Positions 9,107 to 18,165 of a stretch of DNA of 50,949 bases are shown piece by piece; the stretch's first letter is position 1; every line of letters starts with the position of its first letter. The notes below the pieces were generated by a model that saw only the letters and a list, made by a program, of their open reading frames with translations, searched no databases and was not told the origin of the DNA. The translations under genes were made by a program, and so were the position numbers. This DNA comes from an uncultured Desulfotomaculum sp. (GTDB taxonomy: Bacteria > Bacillota > Desulfotomaculia > Desulfotomaculales > Desulfotomaculaceae): contig CAMKDG010000009.1 of the NCBI GenBank assembly GCA_946411205.1, positions 1 through 50,949 on the forward strand, written 5' to 3'.

Positions 9107-10579
9107 TTATTTGTACAGGCAGGTGTGGTTGCGCCCGCTGCTTTTGGCATGGTAGAGTGCCGAGTCCGCCTGACTCAGCATGTTTTCCAACGAGTGAGCA
9201 TTCCCTGCAGGGGAATGGGCTACCCCAATGCTGATGGTAACGTTGATGGTATTATCTCGACAGGATATCGAGGTGCTTTCAATGGTTTTGCGAAGCTTTT
9301 CCACTGTAGTAAACGCCTGGATAGCAGAAATATCCCTCAGTAAAACCACGATTTCCTCGCCTCCATAACGGCCCACAACATCATTCTTGCGGCAATGGTT
9401 CTTCACGATAGTGGCGACATTTTTCAGTGCAATGTCGCCGCAGAGATGGCCGTAGGTGTCGTTCACCTGTTTGAAATGATCCACATCAATCATCAGCAGG
9501 GCAAAAGCACAGGATTTTGCTTCAGGGGAATCCAGCGTCGTGCCAGCAAGCTCAAAAAAGGTGCCCCGGTTGTAGATGTCCATCAGGGGATCGACCGTAG
9601 CCTGTAGGTGCAGGTTCTTGAGCAACCTGTTTTCCTCCGTTATGTCTCGGAACACGATGCACACACCACTGTTTTTCTCGCCTTGTTGGATGTAGTTGGG
9701 GGTTGCCTTATAGCACCGTATTTCATCGCCTGACGGAATACATACCTCACCTTCACTTTTGAAATGCTCCACTCGCTGCATGGATTCGCCAGGCGCGAGC
9801 CTACTTAATTGGGGGAACAGTTGCCTGGCTGCCCGGTTTGCATCTAGAAAGTTGAATTCAGTATCGCAGACGACGAAAGCGTCCTCCAGCGCCTCAATTA
9901 CCTGCACACGTGCCAAAGGAATCACATTGAGCAGATTTTGGATCAGGACGGCATACATAAATGCGGCCACTGAAACAACAAACATAAGTGGGGTCAGATC
10001 GTACATCTTTTCACCGCCGAGAAAGATGTAAATTACGTTAGCGATGAGTGGGGCCACCACGCCCGCCAGTAGCACAAGACTTTGCTGCCTTTGCAGCTTG
10101 CTGCCGCCTCTAAGCCGTCTAAGGATCTGTCGGAGCATCAGAAAGATGCACAGGTAATTAAATGCGGTACCCAGTAGGTACAGAGGACCACGTGTGTGCT
10201 GGCAATTGGCGATATAGCCGTTTGTCAGATAGGAGATATCCGCGTAATGCAGTCGCAGCAAAGGAAATGCCTGCAAGGCGAGCAGGCAAAGCAAGGGTAT
10301 CACAAAAAACAGACCAAGCTTTCTGGGGCTAAACCTTTTTTCTCCATAAACGTCTCTGATAAAGAGATAGGTCAGGGGTACAATAAAAGGCGCCCCCACA
10401 TATTGTACGCGAATGCCATAAAAAGCCGTTTCCAGCGAGGGGGCGGAGATTTCCAGCAGATTGCCGAAGGTGAAAAAGAGATCGGCGATGGACAGAAAAA
10501 TCAGAAAGAAAGATTTCTCGGCGGTGTGTTTGACAATGGCGTATACCAGTAGAACAACACAACCCACTACTGTCATCAT
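9107..10579 (-). CDS. Membrane diguanylate cyclase (7TM-PAS-GGDEF)
   Basis: This protein of at least 490 residues has seven or so N-terminal membrane helices resembling the 7TM sensory region of some histidine kinases (about 1-215), a PAS domain (about 220-330) and a GGDEF domain with the active-site motif RYGGEEI. An inhibitory site RKND lies five residues before GGEE, so product feedback is likely. It should make c-di-GMP in response to a membrane signal. The annotated ATG at 10579 has no good ribosome binding site. A strong GGGGAGGGG lies about 35 bases upstream, and the frame is open to ATC/ATA codons at 10604-10609, so a non-standard start is possible. Confidence 0.9.
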   Translation of the reverse strand: MMTVVGCVVLLVYAIVKHTAEKSFFLIFLSIADLFFTFGNLLEISAPSLETAFYGIRVQYVGAPFIVPLTYLFIRDVYGEKRFSPRKLGLFFVIPLLCLLALQAFPLLRLHYADISYLTNGYIANCQHTRGPLYLLGTAFNYLCIFLMLRQILRRLRGGSKLQRQQSLVLLAGVVAPLIANVIYIFLGGEKMYDLTPLMFVVSVAAFMYAVLIQNLLNVIPLARVQVIEALEDAFVVCDTEFNFLDANRAARQLFPQLSRLAPGESMQRVEHFKSEGEVCIPSGDEIRCYKATPNYIQQGEKNSGVCIVFRDITEENRLLKNLHLQATVDPLMDIYNRGTFFELAGTTLDSPEAKSCAFALLMIDVDHFKQVNDTYGHLCGDIALKNVATIVKNHCRKNDVVGRYGGEEIVVLLRDISAIQAFTTVEKLRKTIESTSISCRDNTINVTISIGVAHSPAGNAHSLENMLSQADSALYHAKSSGRNHTCLYK

Positions 10580-10852
10580 ACTGATTAGAACAAATATATT
10601 GGGTATGATCTAATCCCCTCCCCCGACTTGCTGCTGGCCACTTTAGCTGCATCATTTCGACAAATTTAGTAATTATATCAAATGTTTTCGTTGAAAACAA
10701 GAATTGAAAGCTGTCTGACCATGCTATCTTAAACACTTACCTACCGTAATAAGGGTTTTAAGTAATATTAACATCCTCTACATAGTCTCTTTACTTTTGT
10801 ATTTTATAATATCGTCAAATAAATCTTTTAACCTATTCAAGGGAGGATAAAC

Positions 10853-11590
10853 ATGCAGCTAAAAGCGGATTTACACACCCACACCATAGCAAGCGGTCAT
10901 GCCTTTAGCACCATTAAAGAATTGGCAGAGAGTGCTAAGCAGAAAGGTCTTGAGTTAATAGCCATCACGGATCACGGTATTACTATGCCGGGTGGTCCTC
11001 ACCCCTATTACTTTAGCCAGTTGTTTAGCCTGCCTGGGGAAATTGAGGGAGTAAAAATACTCAAGGGCGTTGAAGCAAATATTATAGATTGCCATGGTTC
11101 CCTTGATATGCCAGAGAATATACTCAAAAAATTGGACCTAGTGCTGGCTGGTTTTCACACCGATACCGGTTACCAGGGCAAGTCATTAGAAGACAACACC
11201 CGGGCTATGATTTCCGCCATTCAAAACCCTTACGTTCATATCATTACCCATCCAGGCAACCCAGAATTTCCTGTTGATCTAGAGAAGGTTGTTTATGCCG
11301 CCAGAATGGCAGGTAAGGCATTGGAAATCAACAACAATTCTCTACTGTCCCTGAGCCGCCCCGGCAGTGCTCCACGCTGTGATAAACTAGCCCGCCTCGC
11401 TGCTAAAACGGATACATTTATTTCTATCAATAGCGATGCCCACATCTGTTTTTCAGTGGGAAACTGTGATTTGGCTTTGCAGCTTGTCGAAAAGGCTGGC
11501 ATCAAGGCTTCTAGGGTGCTAAATACCTCTGGAGAGTTTATTGAGGACTATCTCAAGGTATTGAAAAAGAAATTGAGAAGAATATGCTAA
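10853..11590 (+). CDS. PHP-domain phosphoesterase (YcdX-like)
   Basis: This 245-residue protein is made of a single PHP domain. Metal ligands are visible as HTH (H8, H10), the acidic/His pair in ITDHG, GFHTDTG, ITHPG and the C-terminal SDAH. These fit a trinuclear metal phosphatase of the YcdX type; the substrate is unknown. GGGAGGATAAAC precedes the ATG. It is a single gene facing away from the diguanylate cyclase, with a small stem and T run after the stop. Confidence 0.9.
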   Translation: MQLKADLHTHTIASGHAFSTIKELAESAKQKGLELIAITDHGITMPGGPHPYYFSQLFSLPGEIEGVKILKGVEANIIDCHGSLDMPENILKKLDLVLAGFHTDTGYQGKSLEDNTRAMISAIQNPYVHIITHPGNPEFPVDLEKVVYAARMAGKALEINNNSLLSLSRPGSAPRCDKLARLAAKTDTFISINSDAHICFSVGNCDLALQLVEKAGIKASRVLNTSGEFIEDYLKVLKKKLRRIC

Positions 11591-11591
11591 C

Positions 11592-11613
11592 AAAAGCACC
11601 TTTGGCTTTTTTA
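11592..11613 (+). terminator. Possible terminator after the PHP gene
   Basis: AAAAGC (11592-11597) pairs with GCTTTT (11605-11610), followed by more Ts. The stem is short (6 bp), so confidence is moderate. Confidence 0.5.
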
Positions 11614-11691
11614 GTTAGATAGCATATTTTTTGATTAACCTTGAGAGTAAATCTTTTTGTACATGTAAGCCTACTTCAAGGAAGTTGATTT

Positions 11692-11756
11692 GTAATAAAG
11701 AAAACAGCAAACGTACCACTTCATTCTTTCTAAGAAAAAGGGTACTCTTGCTGTTT
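11692..11756 (-). terminator. Terminator of the MerR regulator gene
   Basis: AAACAGCAA (11702-11710) and GTACC (11713-11717) pair with GGTAC (11741-11745) and TTGCTGTTT (11748-11756). On the minus strand the stem is followed by TTTTCTTTATT. It lies about 80 bases beyond the merR stop. Confidence 0.65.
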
Positions 11757-11838
11757 ACAATTCCGCCAGCTTAGGTGATGGCCTTACTGGCTTCTCCTTG
11801 GAATCGCAGATAATATCCATACATTTTTGCCTATGGAA

Positions 11839-12225
11839 TCAATTCCCTGATCTTTTTAGTGCTTTTTCTTTTTCAACTACGGTTTGTTCATAGATTGCAA
11901 TTTTATAATCTAGGCGTTCCAGTGTTTCCTGCATATCTTCGATTCTTGCTACGAGCTGCTTACGCTGCTCGATAAAAAGCTCTTTTCTTGCTTCAATGGT
12001 TTCATCACCCTGTTGAAACAGCGCAACATACTCAATCAATACCTCAATCGTAAGACCGGCGCTTCGCATACATTTGATAAATTTGATCCAGTTACAGTCT
12101 TCTTCCGTATAATCTCTGTTGCCGCTTTTATTGCGGTTCACCCTAGGGATCAGTCCAATACGTTCATAATAACGGAGTGTGTCCTGTGAAATATCTAATC
12201 TTTCACTTACTTCTCTGATCGTCAT
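11839..12225 (-). CDS. MerR-family transcriptional regulator
   Basis: This 128-residue protein has an N-terminal MerR winged helix (MTIREVSERLDISQDTLRYY, then ERIGLIP and NRDYTEED) and a C-terminal coiled coil. There are no clustered cysteines in the effector region, which resembles the small aldehyde/electrophile-responsive group (AdhR/NmlR-like) more than metal sensors. It follows the metallo-beta-lactamase-fold gene on the same strand. Two promoters in the window have the long spacer and dyad typical of MerR targets (5145-5175 and 13523-13553), and this is the only MerR gene present, so it is the natural candidate to act on both. Confidence 0.88.
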   Translation of the reverse strand: MTIREVSERLDISQDTLRYYERIGLIPRVNRNKSGNRDYTEEDCNWIKFIKCMRSAGLTIEVLIEYVALFQQGDETIEARKELFIEQRKQLVARIEDMQETLERLDYKIAIYEQTVVEKEKALKRSGN

Positions 12226-12288
12226 GTTGTTTTCCTCCCAATAACCATCTATTTTACGTACCCTTTGGGTGAATAAGCCTTTCCTAAA

Positions 12289-13413
12289 TTAAAAATCCCA
12301 CCATGAAGAAGGAGGAATATGTAGGTCTGAATCTACTAGAACAGTTTCACCAATTTTAGGGGTTATCAGGTAAACTGCTACTTTTTCTGCCTCTTTTAAT
12401 GCTCTTTCTACAGGCTCTTTCCAACCATGATAGGCTAAGGTAAATGCTCCCCAATGCATTAACAGCATATTCCGACCATTTACATCTAAATGAGCCTGAA
12501 CAGCTTGCTCTGGTGTCATGTGGACCCAAGACCATCGTTGGTCATATTGACAGCCTTCAAGTAAGGTGATATCAAAGGGTCCGTATTTTTCCCCAATTTT
12601 CTTAAAATGTTCATCATAACCACCATCTCCACTGGTGAATAAACGTGTATTTTTTCCAAGAATGACCCAACCACCCCATAAGGTCGTATCTCGGTCAAGA
12701 ATTCCTCTACCGGAGAAGTGTTTGGAGGGTGTCAATGCAACGGTTAAACCTTGGAACTCGGTTTCATCCCACCAATTGAGTTCTGTAATTTTTTCTTTAG
12801 CGACTCCCCAGCGAATCAAGTGAGCACCTACACCATGAGGAATGAAGAAATGATTGACCTTGTTCTTTAGCTTTAGTATGGATGGATAATCTAAGTGATC
12901 GTAATGGTCATGTGAAATCAACACTGCATCGATAGGGGGCATTTCATCCAGCATAGCTAGCATATCTTCACTATATGGATATCTTTTACTTCCTACAAAA
13001 GAAACGGGTGAAGCAATAGGCCCTAGTATTGGGTCTACCAGTAGTTTTTTATTATCAATGCTAAGAAGAAAAGCAGAATGACCAAACCAAGTTAGACTAT
13101 CTTCTTTACTTTTAATTTTCTGCCAATCAATCACAGAAACAGGGATTTGACCAGCAGGATTGCGGTCTTGACTACCTGAAATAGAATCCTTAATCATAGA
13201 GCAGATGGCAGATGCACTCATATTCATTTTTGTTGGCACTTGATTAACAAATTTCCCGTCAACATAATTTGCAAAGTTTGCGTAGATCTTTTTTTGTTCT
13301 TTACTTGGGCGCCCGCCAAACGTAGGATGGATGTTTATAAACAAGATAACACCAACACCTACGACCATTAAAAAACTGGCTAAATACAATATCATCTTTT
13401 TCCTCTTTTTCAT
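12289..13413 (-). CDS. Membrane-anchored metallo-beta-lactamase-fold hydrolase (NAPE-PLD/UlaG-like)
   Basis: This 374-residue protein has one N-terminal membrane segment (about residues 7-27) and a metallo-beta-lactamase domain with ISHDHYDHLDY, the family HxHxDH metal motif. Other matching elements are LTWFGHSAFLL, VDPILG and a late LMHWGAFTLAYH. The overall layout resembles N-acyl-phosphatidylethanolamine phospholipase D-like and UlaG-like hydrolases; the substrate cannot be told. GGGAGAACT precedes the ATG. It is followed by the MerR gene and lies behind a MerR-type promoter. Confidence 0.85.
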   Translation of the reverse strand: MKKRKKMILYLASFLMVVGVGVILFINIHPTFGGRPSKEQKKIYANFANYVDGKFVNQVPTKMNMSASAICSMIKDSISGSQDRNPAGQIPVSVIDWQKIKSKEDSLTWFGHSAFLLSIDNKKLLVDPILGPIASPVSFVGSKRYPYSEDMLAMLDEMPPIDAVLISHDHYDHLDYPSILKLKNKVNHFFIPHGVGAHLIRWGVAKEKITELNWWDETEFQGLTVALTPSKHFSGRGILDRDTTLWGGWVILGKNTRLFTSGDGGYDEHFKKIGEKYGPFDITLLEGCQYDQRWSWVHMTPEQAVQAHLDVNGRNMLLMHWGAFTLAYHGWKEPVERALKEAEKVAVYLITPKIGETVLVDSDLHIPPSSWWDF

Positions 13414-13522
13414 AGTTCTCCCTTAGATGAACAGCAGCACCGAATCCAATCTATTTTTCAATTGCAATTATAAAATTACCGTTTCTACATAGTAAAAGGT
13501 ATCTCATCACTCCTCCCTTAAA

Positions 13523-13553
13523 AACATACCATGTAAAGTTAGCTCCAAGTCAA
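13523..13553 (-). promoter_or_regulatory. MerR-type promoter upstream of the MBL-fold gene
   Basis: On the minus strand TTGACT (13548-13553) and TATGTT (13523-13528) are 19 bases apart, and the spacer begins with the same CTTGGAG half-site as the 5154-5171 operator; the second half-site is degenerate. Its -35 box overlaps the end of the broken GGDEF frame. A ribosome-binding-like GGGAGGAGTG and a 17-codon open frame starting at 13507 follow, and the real gene starts at 13413. Confidence 0.6.
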
Positions 13554-14409
13554 CATTTTTTATCACAGCTATAAAAAAATCCTGAGCTTTCACTCAGGTT
13601 TATTTTGCTTAATAAATTTTCCTTCGTTTTGATAGAACCTTCTTTTGCCTCGGGTATCTCTGAAGAACAACAAGCTCCCATGCTTAGGTTTACACCCATA
13701 GGACCATCTGGTCTTGGTTCTATGTTCTTCTCCCTTATCCTGGAGCAAATAGACGCAGTCGTTTCAGGATTATCTTCCCCTATTAGAACCACAAACTCAT
13801 CTCCCCCAAATCTAAAGACATAATCTGCTTTCCTTACACTCTGGGTAATGTTTTCTGCAGCCTTAATGATTAGTTTGTCCCCGGCTTCATGTCCGTAGTT
13901 GTCGTTAACATATTTTAGACCATTAATATCCAGCATAATTATGCCAAAGGATTTTTGATGGGTAGTCAAATCATGAAAAATTGTATCAAAGAATCGCCTG
14001 TTATAAAGACCCGTAAGGTTATCTGTCACCGCAGCTTTTTTTATTACGGCAACCATTTTCTCTCTTTCAGTTACGTCTTTAGTAATGATCATAACACCGG
14101 TAAAACAGTCTTTAATGCGAATGGGTGTGTACGAGTTTTCAATGAATCTGCCATTGAGCTTAATTACGCTATGCCATTCTTTGGTATTAGCATGGTTTAT
14201 TTTGTCTATAACCCGGGTATTAACCTCTTTGGAGTGACATTTAGTACAGTATTTAACGCTCCTTCTACAGCACTCCAACCGAGTAGAAGCCGGGCCAGAT
14301 TGTTATACCAAGTTACCTCACCATTTTGGTCGACTAGGGTTATGCCTACAGAGGCTTCCTCCAAAATAATATCTATGATTTCAGCCGGAAATTGTTTTAT
14401 CATTTGCAT
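13550..14409 (-). pseudogene. Broken PAS-GGDEF diguanylate cyclase gene
   Basis: Two overlapping frames together encode one protein. The first (14409-14206) holds the start of a PAS domain, ending LARLLLGWSAVEG. The second (from about 14278 to 13550) continues PAS with YCTKCHSKEVNTRVIDKI and then GGDEF with RKAD, five residues, GGDEF. A one-base change near 14244-14262 would join them. The C-terminus is also abnormal: the usual ALYxAK ending is missing and the frame runs through a terminator hairpin at 13571-13598. It is therefore probably a decaying gene, unless the frameshift is a sequencing error. Confidence 0.75.
13571..13598 (-). terminator. Terminator inside the 3' end of the broken GGDEF frame
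   Basis: CCTGAG (13581-13586) pairs with CTCAGG (13593-13598) and is followed on the minus strand by ATTTTTTTA. The GGDEF reading frame runs through it, indicating that the original end of that gene has been lost. Confidence 0.8.
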
Positions 14410-14553
14410 TTTGCCTGCCTTCGCATATAACTGTGGGTACTGGGTAATATCTCGGAAGCTCTAATCGCTCGTTCTTCAAATTGAATCTGAAATTGAGCAA
14501 GTTGAATATCATTTGGGACTCAACTTCAGATTCAATCCTTACTCTATTATTCG

Positions 14554-16206
14554 CTAAGAAGATGTAATGATATTTCTTAGTTTCCTGCGAATGATTTTTC
14601 CCGATGTAGTTTTAGGCATTTCCGGAACGTAGATAATTTTTCGAGGATATTTATAAGGAGCGGTGTTCTCTTTAACATGACCTTGCAGTTCCTTTGTCAA
14701 TGCTTCCGACGGAGTGTAGCCCTCACGTAACAAAATTACCGCACAAACAATCTGGCCGCGAATTTCATCAGGATGAGCAATAATAGCACTTTCCCTAACC
14801 GCTGGATGCGTATTAAGAACGCTCTCTATTTCGAAAGGTCCGATACGGTAGCCAGAGCATTTGATCATATCGTCATTACGACCCACATACCAATAGTAGC
14901 CTTCTTTGTCTTCAACGGCAATATCGCCGGTATGGTAAATTCCTTCCTGGATAGGATTAATCATTTCACCATTGGTATAGTACGCCGAAAGCAAGCCGAG
15001 CTGATGCTCGCAGGTAGTAAAGATAACAACTTCACCTTCTTCGCCCTGCTCACACAGACTTCCGTCTGGACGAATGAGAGCAACATTATACAAAGGAGAT
15101 GCCTTTCCCATGGAGGATGGGCGCACCGGCAGCCACGGAAATGCACAGGTGATAGGCGTACCCTCGCTCTGACCAAAGCCCTCGTGAATATAGTGCCCGC
15201 TGATCTTATGAAACTCGCTGTTCACTTCTCCGGAAAGAGGTTCTCCTGCCGTGGAAAACCACTGGATAGACTCTACATGTTTTTTTTCAATACCGTCTCG
15301 CAGCAGAAAACGGTACATGGTGGGTGGGATGCAAAGTGAATTCGGTTTGAAACGTTCCATTGCTTTCATTAAATTATGAGTATCAAAGCGAACGGGATCA
15401 TAGGCAAATATTGCACTGCCGCAGATCCACTGGCCGTAGATATTGCCCCAGCCAAATTTTGCCCAGCCGCTGTCGGACTGTGTAAGGTGTAAGCCGTTAT
15501 TCTGTACGCACTGCATATATTTTGCAGTTACAATATGTCCTAGTGGATAGGTTCTGTTATGAATAGCCATCTTTGGATAGCCGGATGTACCGGAGGTGAA
15601 ATAAATGATCATTTCATCATGATTTGCCAGACCACTGTAATCCTTCCATTCATCGTATTTGATATATTCACGGTTGAAATCCTGATATTGCTTTTGGGGT
15701 TCATCTCCTACAATAAGGATATCTATTATAGAGGGGCATTTTTCTTTCATATTCTTAATCTGTTCAAGCACAAAACTATCCTGCAAAGCGATAATCAGTT
15801 TTGCTTTTGCCGTGTTAACACGGTAAACAATATCCTTTTCTGTCAGCTGAATGGATGCTGGCACTGTAACAGCACCGATTCTGGCCATGGCAATGGCGCA
15901 GATCCAATATTCATAGCGTCTGCGTAATAGAGTGAGAATACGATCACCGGGCTTGATACCAAGAGCAATAAAATATGCTGCTGCACGTTTTGATAACTCG
16001 GCTACTTCCGAAAAGGAAAATTTTCTCTCAAAACCGTCATCATTACAATAGACAAGTGCCGTTTTATCAGGCTCATACTCTGCCCACTTGTCTACGATGT
16101 CTCTTGCAAAATCAAAATCATCGGGAACTTCAATTATAAAATTTTCCTTGAAATCTTCGTAGCTTGCAAATTCTGTTCTTGGTAGATAGTTTTTAATGAG
16201 TTCCAT
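14554..16206 (-). CDS. Acyl-CoA synthetase (AMP-forming, medium/branched-chain type)
   Basis: This 550-residue adenylate-forming enzyme converts a carboxylic acid, ATP and CoA to acyl-CoA. The P-loop-like motif YFTSGTSGYPKMAIH, the A5 motif GQSEG, the hinge region YHTGDIAVEDKEGYYWYVGR and the catalytic Lys in TTSGKIIRRKLR are all present, so it should be active. The overall sequence resembles the ACSM-like medium-chain group. The start is supported by AAGGGGAG. It lies directly downstream of a T-box leader whose specifier reads as GUA (Val), so it is probably expressed when charged valine tRNA is scarce. That would fit activation of a branched-chain acid such as isobutyrate for valine synthesis by reductive carboxylation (inference). 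Confidence 0.9.
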   Translation of the reverse strand: MELIKNYLPRTEFASYEDFKENFIIEVPDDFDFARDIVDKWAEYEPDKTALVYCNDDGFERKFSFSEVAELSKRAAAYFIALGIKPGDRILTLLRRRYEYWICAIAMARIGAVTVPASIQLTEKDIVYRVNTAKAKLIIALQDSFVLEQIKNMKEKCPSIIDILIVGDEPQKQYQDFNREYIKYDEWKDYSGLANHDEMIIYFTSGTSGYPKMAIHNRTYPLGHIVTAKYMQCVQNNGLHLTQSDSGWAKFGWGNIYGQWICGSAIFAYDPVRFDTHNLMKAMERFKPNSLCIPPTMYRFLLRDGIEKKHVESIQWFSTAGEPLSGEVNSEFHKISGHYIHEGFGQSEGTPITCAFPWLPVRPSSMGKASPLYNVALIRPDGSLCEQGEEGEVVIFTTCEHQLGLLSAYYTNGEMINPIQEGIYHTGDIAVEDKEGYYWYVGRNDDMIKCSGYRIGPFEIESVLNTHPAVRESAIIAHPDEIRGQIVCAVILLREGYTPSEALTKELQGHVKENTAPYKYPRKIIYVPEMPKTTSGKIIRRKLRNIITSS

Positions 16207-16261
16207 TTTCGTCTCCCCTTAAAAATAATTATCTTAGAAAATCCGGACAAAGTTAAAAGTT

Positions 16262-16557
16262 AGCTGATAAAAAAATAAGAGCCATTCGTCCCAATATTAG
16301 GACGAATGGCTCGTGTTACCACCTAACTTCGTATAGAAGTGTTACAACTATACCTCATACCAGCACGGATTTTACTCGATGCCGTTTCCCTTTTAACGGT
16401 GGGAATTTCCGTCAGAGTCTACTTAAAATAACTAGTTAGCGTCATTTTTTTCGATCTGCAGCTCCAAGACTACTTCGTGTATTTCCCCGACAAAGCGCTT
16501 CCACCGTCCGCTTCTCTCTATGCTCGGTAAAAAATACCTACTCCTTCTTTTCATCGC
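16262..16557 (-). ncRNA. T-box leader (probable valine specifier)
   Basis: Read on the minus strand, the leader has Stem I with an AGTA bulge, AGAGAG and a GGTGGAA distal loop. The T-box AGGTGGTAACACGAG lies at 16312-16326, and a terminator stem GAGCCATTCGTCC (16279-16291 with 16300-16312) is followed by a U-rich tail. By alignment with known glyQS leader geometry, the specifier after CGAA is GUA (template positions 16471-16473), followed by the expected purine. The UGGU bulge fits a tRNA ending ACCA, as for tRNA-Val. It controls the acyl-CoA synthetase at 16206. Confidence 0.88.
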
Positions 16558-16594
16558 TTTTCATATTCATTTTTACCCTATCGGCTTAGGCTAC

Positions 16595-16623
16595 ATTATA
16601 TAGCAAGTTTGTTAAATTTTCAA
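16595..16623 (-). promoter_or_regulatory. Sigma-A promoter of the T-box transcript
   Basis: TTGAAA (16618-16623) and TATAAT (16595-16600) on the minus strand are separated by exactly 17 bases, placing the transcription start about 30 bases before Stem I of the T-box. Confidence 0.8.
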
Positions 16624-16786
16624 TAAAAATAATTGCACAAATATTTGTCAGGGATATCCTTGTATTGAGCAATAGATAATTTACAAAATCAAAGTTTGCC
16701 CAAGGATTTTTATGTGATTGAGGATGATTATAACGGATAAGCACGTTCAGCGAATGCGGCGCGTATACGGTGAAAAACGAAATGCT

Positions 16787-18013
16787 TTATTGCGTTCTGT
16801 TATACATCACCGGTATTGCCGCTGCTATCAGGATCATACCCATAAATGCGGGTGCGGCATGACCCAGTGATACATAGATTTGGCCTCCCATGATAGGTCC
16901 AATCATTCTTGCTAAAGCTTGAATTGATTGGCTGCCGCCTTGAATCCTGCCTTGTTCACTAGAATCCACGGACTTGGAGAGCATCCCATTGAATGAGGGT
17001 CCAAAGATCGAATCACCAAAACCAAATATAAACATTCCCACGATCAACAGAGGATAAAATGAGAACAAAGCTGATGCTGCAATAAAGCTGTAGCCGATCA
17101 TCTCCGAAGCCATCCCAAGAATGGCTATCTGTTTATCAGTGAGTTTTTTCAACAGCCTGGGCATGATGAAACCTTGTGAAATGATGTCTTGGAAGCCTAT
17201 AATGGAAAACATAAGTCCGATTAGTGCAGGCTGCCAATTGAAAGTATCCATTATGAATTGTGAAAAAATTGCTTGTAAAGATCCGTTGGGTATCCAAAGT
17301 AGGAATGCCGAGACAAATAGCCTTTTTAAGTTTTTTATGGAAAGTACGTTGACAAGCTGTGTAAATGGATTCAGCCTTACCAAGGTAATTTTTTTCAGTC
17401 TATTCTTCTTGTCAAGGCTTTCAGGCATATATAAGATTCCATAAACAACATTCAATAAAGTTATGATTGCCCCAAAATACATTGGTACAGAATAACCAAA
17501 CTTGGCAAGTAATCCGCCTATAATTGGACCAATAACGGTCCCTACACCGGCAACGGCACTCACCCAGCCAAAGTATTTGGTTCTCTGTTCCGGAGGAATG
17601 ATGTCTGCAAAATACGCGAAAATAGTGCTGATGCTGCCGCCTGTTATACCTTCTATGATGCGCCCAGCAAATAGTATCCATAGAGCTCCGCCTATGCCAA
17701 AAACTAAATACCCGATTGCGGAACCCAAAAGGCAGGCTAAGAGCAATGGACGACGGCCATATCTGTCGCTCAAAGCCCCAAGTCCGGGAGCCGCAAAAAA
17801 CACGCAGAAGGCATAAACAGAGGTCAGCAGCGTAACAATGATAGCTTGCTCGCCTGGATTGCTGGTATAAGGCTGGACTAAGAATGGGACAACCGGTGCT
17901 ATGATACCAAAACCAATTCCGCAAAGAAACACAGACATAAGACCGAATAGTAAAGCCTTTTTATCGATGGCTGGTTCTGTGTTCTGTTCATTGTGTGATC
18001 TAAGTAGCAACAC
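16787..18013 (-). CDS. MFS transporter, TetA-like drug exporter family
   Basis: This 408-residue protein has about twelve membrane helices and the MFS motif A, LSDRYGRRPLL, between helices 2 and 3. The pattern (PVVPFLVQPY after helix 1, GGSISTIFAY in helix 4, GP and GG repeats in helix 5) resembles TetA/multidrug:H+ antiporters of the DHA1 group. GTG at 18013 is the start, with GAGGGGAG seven bases upstream. A MarR-family gene lies just upstream on the same strand and is the likely regulator. The substrate is unknown. Confidence 0.88.
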   Translation of the reverse strand: MLLLRSHNEQNTEPAIDKKALLFGLMSVFLCGIGFGIIAPVVPFLVQPYTSNPGEQAIIVTLLTSVYAFCVFFAAPGLGALSDRYGRRPLLLACLLGSAIGYLVFGIGGALWILFAGRIIEGITGGSISTIFAYFADIIPPEQRTKYFGWVSAVAGVGTVIGPIIGGLLAKFGYSVPMYFGAIITLLNVVYGILYMPESLDKKNRLKKITLVRLNPFTQLVNVLSIKNLKRLFVSAFLLWIPNGSLQAIFSQFIMDTFNWQPALIGLMFSIIGFQDIISQGFIMPRLLKKLTDKQIAILGMASEMIGYSFIAASALFSFYPLLIVGMFIFGFGDSIFGPSFNGMLSKSVDSSEQGRIQGGSQSIQALARMIGPIMGGQIYVSLGHAAPAFMGMILIAAAIPVMYNRTQ

Positions 18014-18063
18014 TTAAATGCTCCCCTCAAAAGTTATGATTTTGATTCCGCGGAAACAAATTT

Positions 18064-18092
18064 ATCGTAACGCTATTTTGTATCCTTGTCAA
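18064..18092 (-). promoter_or_regulatory. Promoter of the MFS gene
   Basis: TTGACA (18087-18092) and TACGAT (18064-18069) on the minus strand are 17 bases apart. It gives the transporter its own promoter, separate from marR. Confidence 0.75.
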
Positions 18093-18103
18093 CAAAATAA
18101 TTG

Positions 18104-18142
18104 CAATAAAAATGCAGCCTGTTCTCAATAGAGTTGGGCTGC
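18104..18142 (-). terminator. Terminator of the marR gene
   Basis: GCAGCC (18114-18119) pairs with GGCTGC (18137-18142), with an inner CTC/GAG pairing, followed on the minus strand by ATTTTTATT. It lies just after the marR stop at 18166. Confidence 0.7.
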
Positions 18143-18165
18143 CTGTGGTTTCAGGTTATTCAAAT

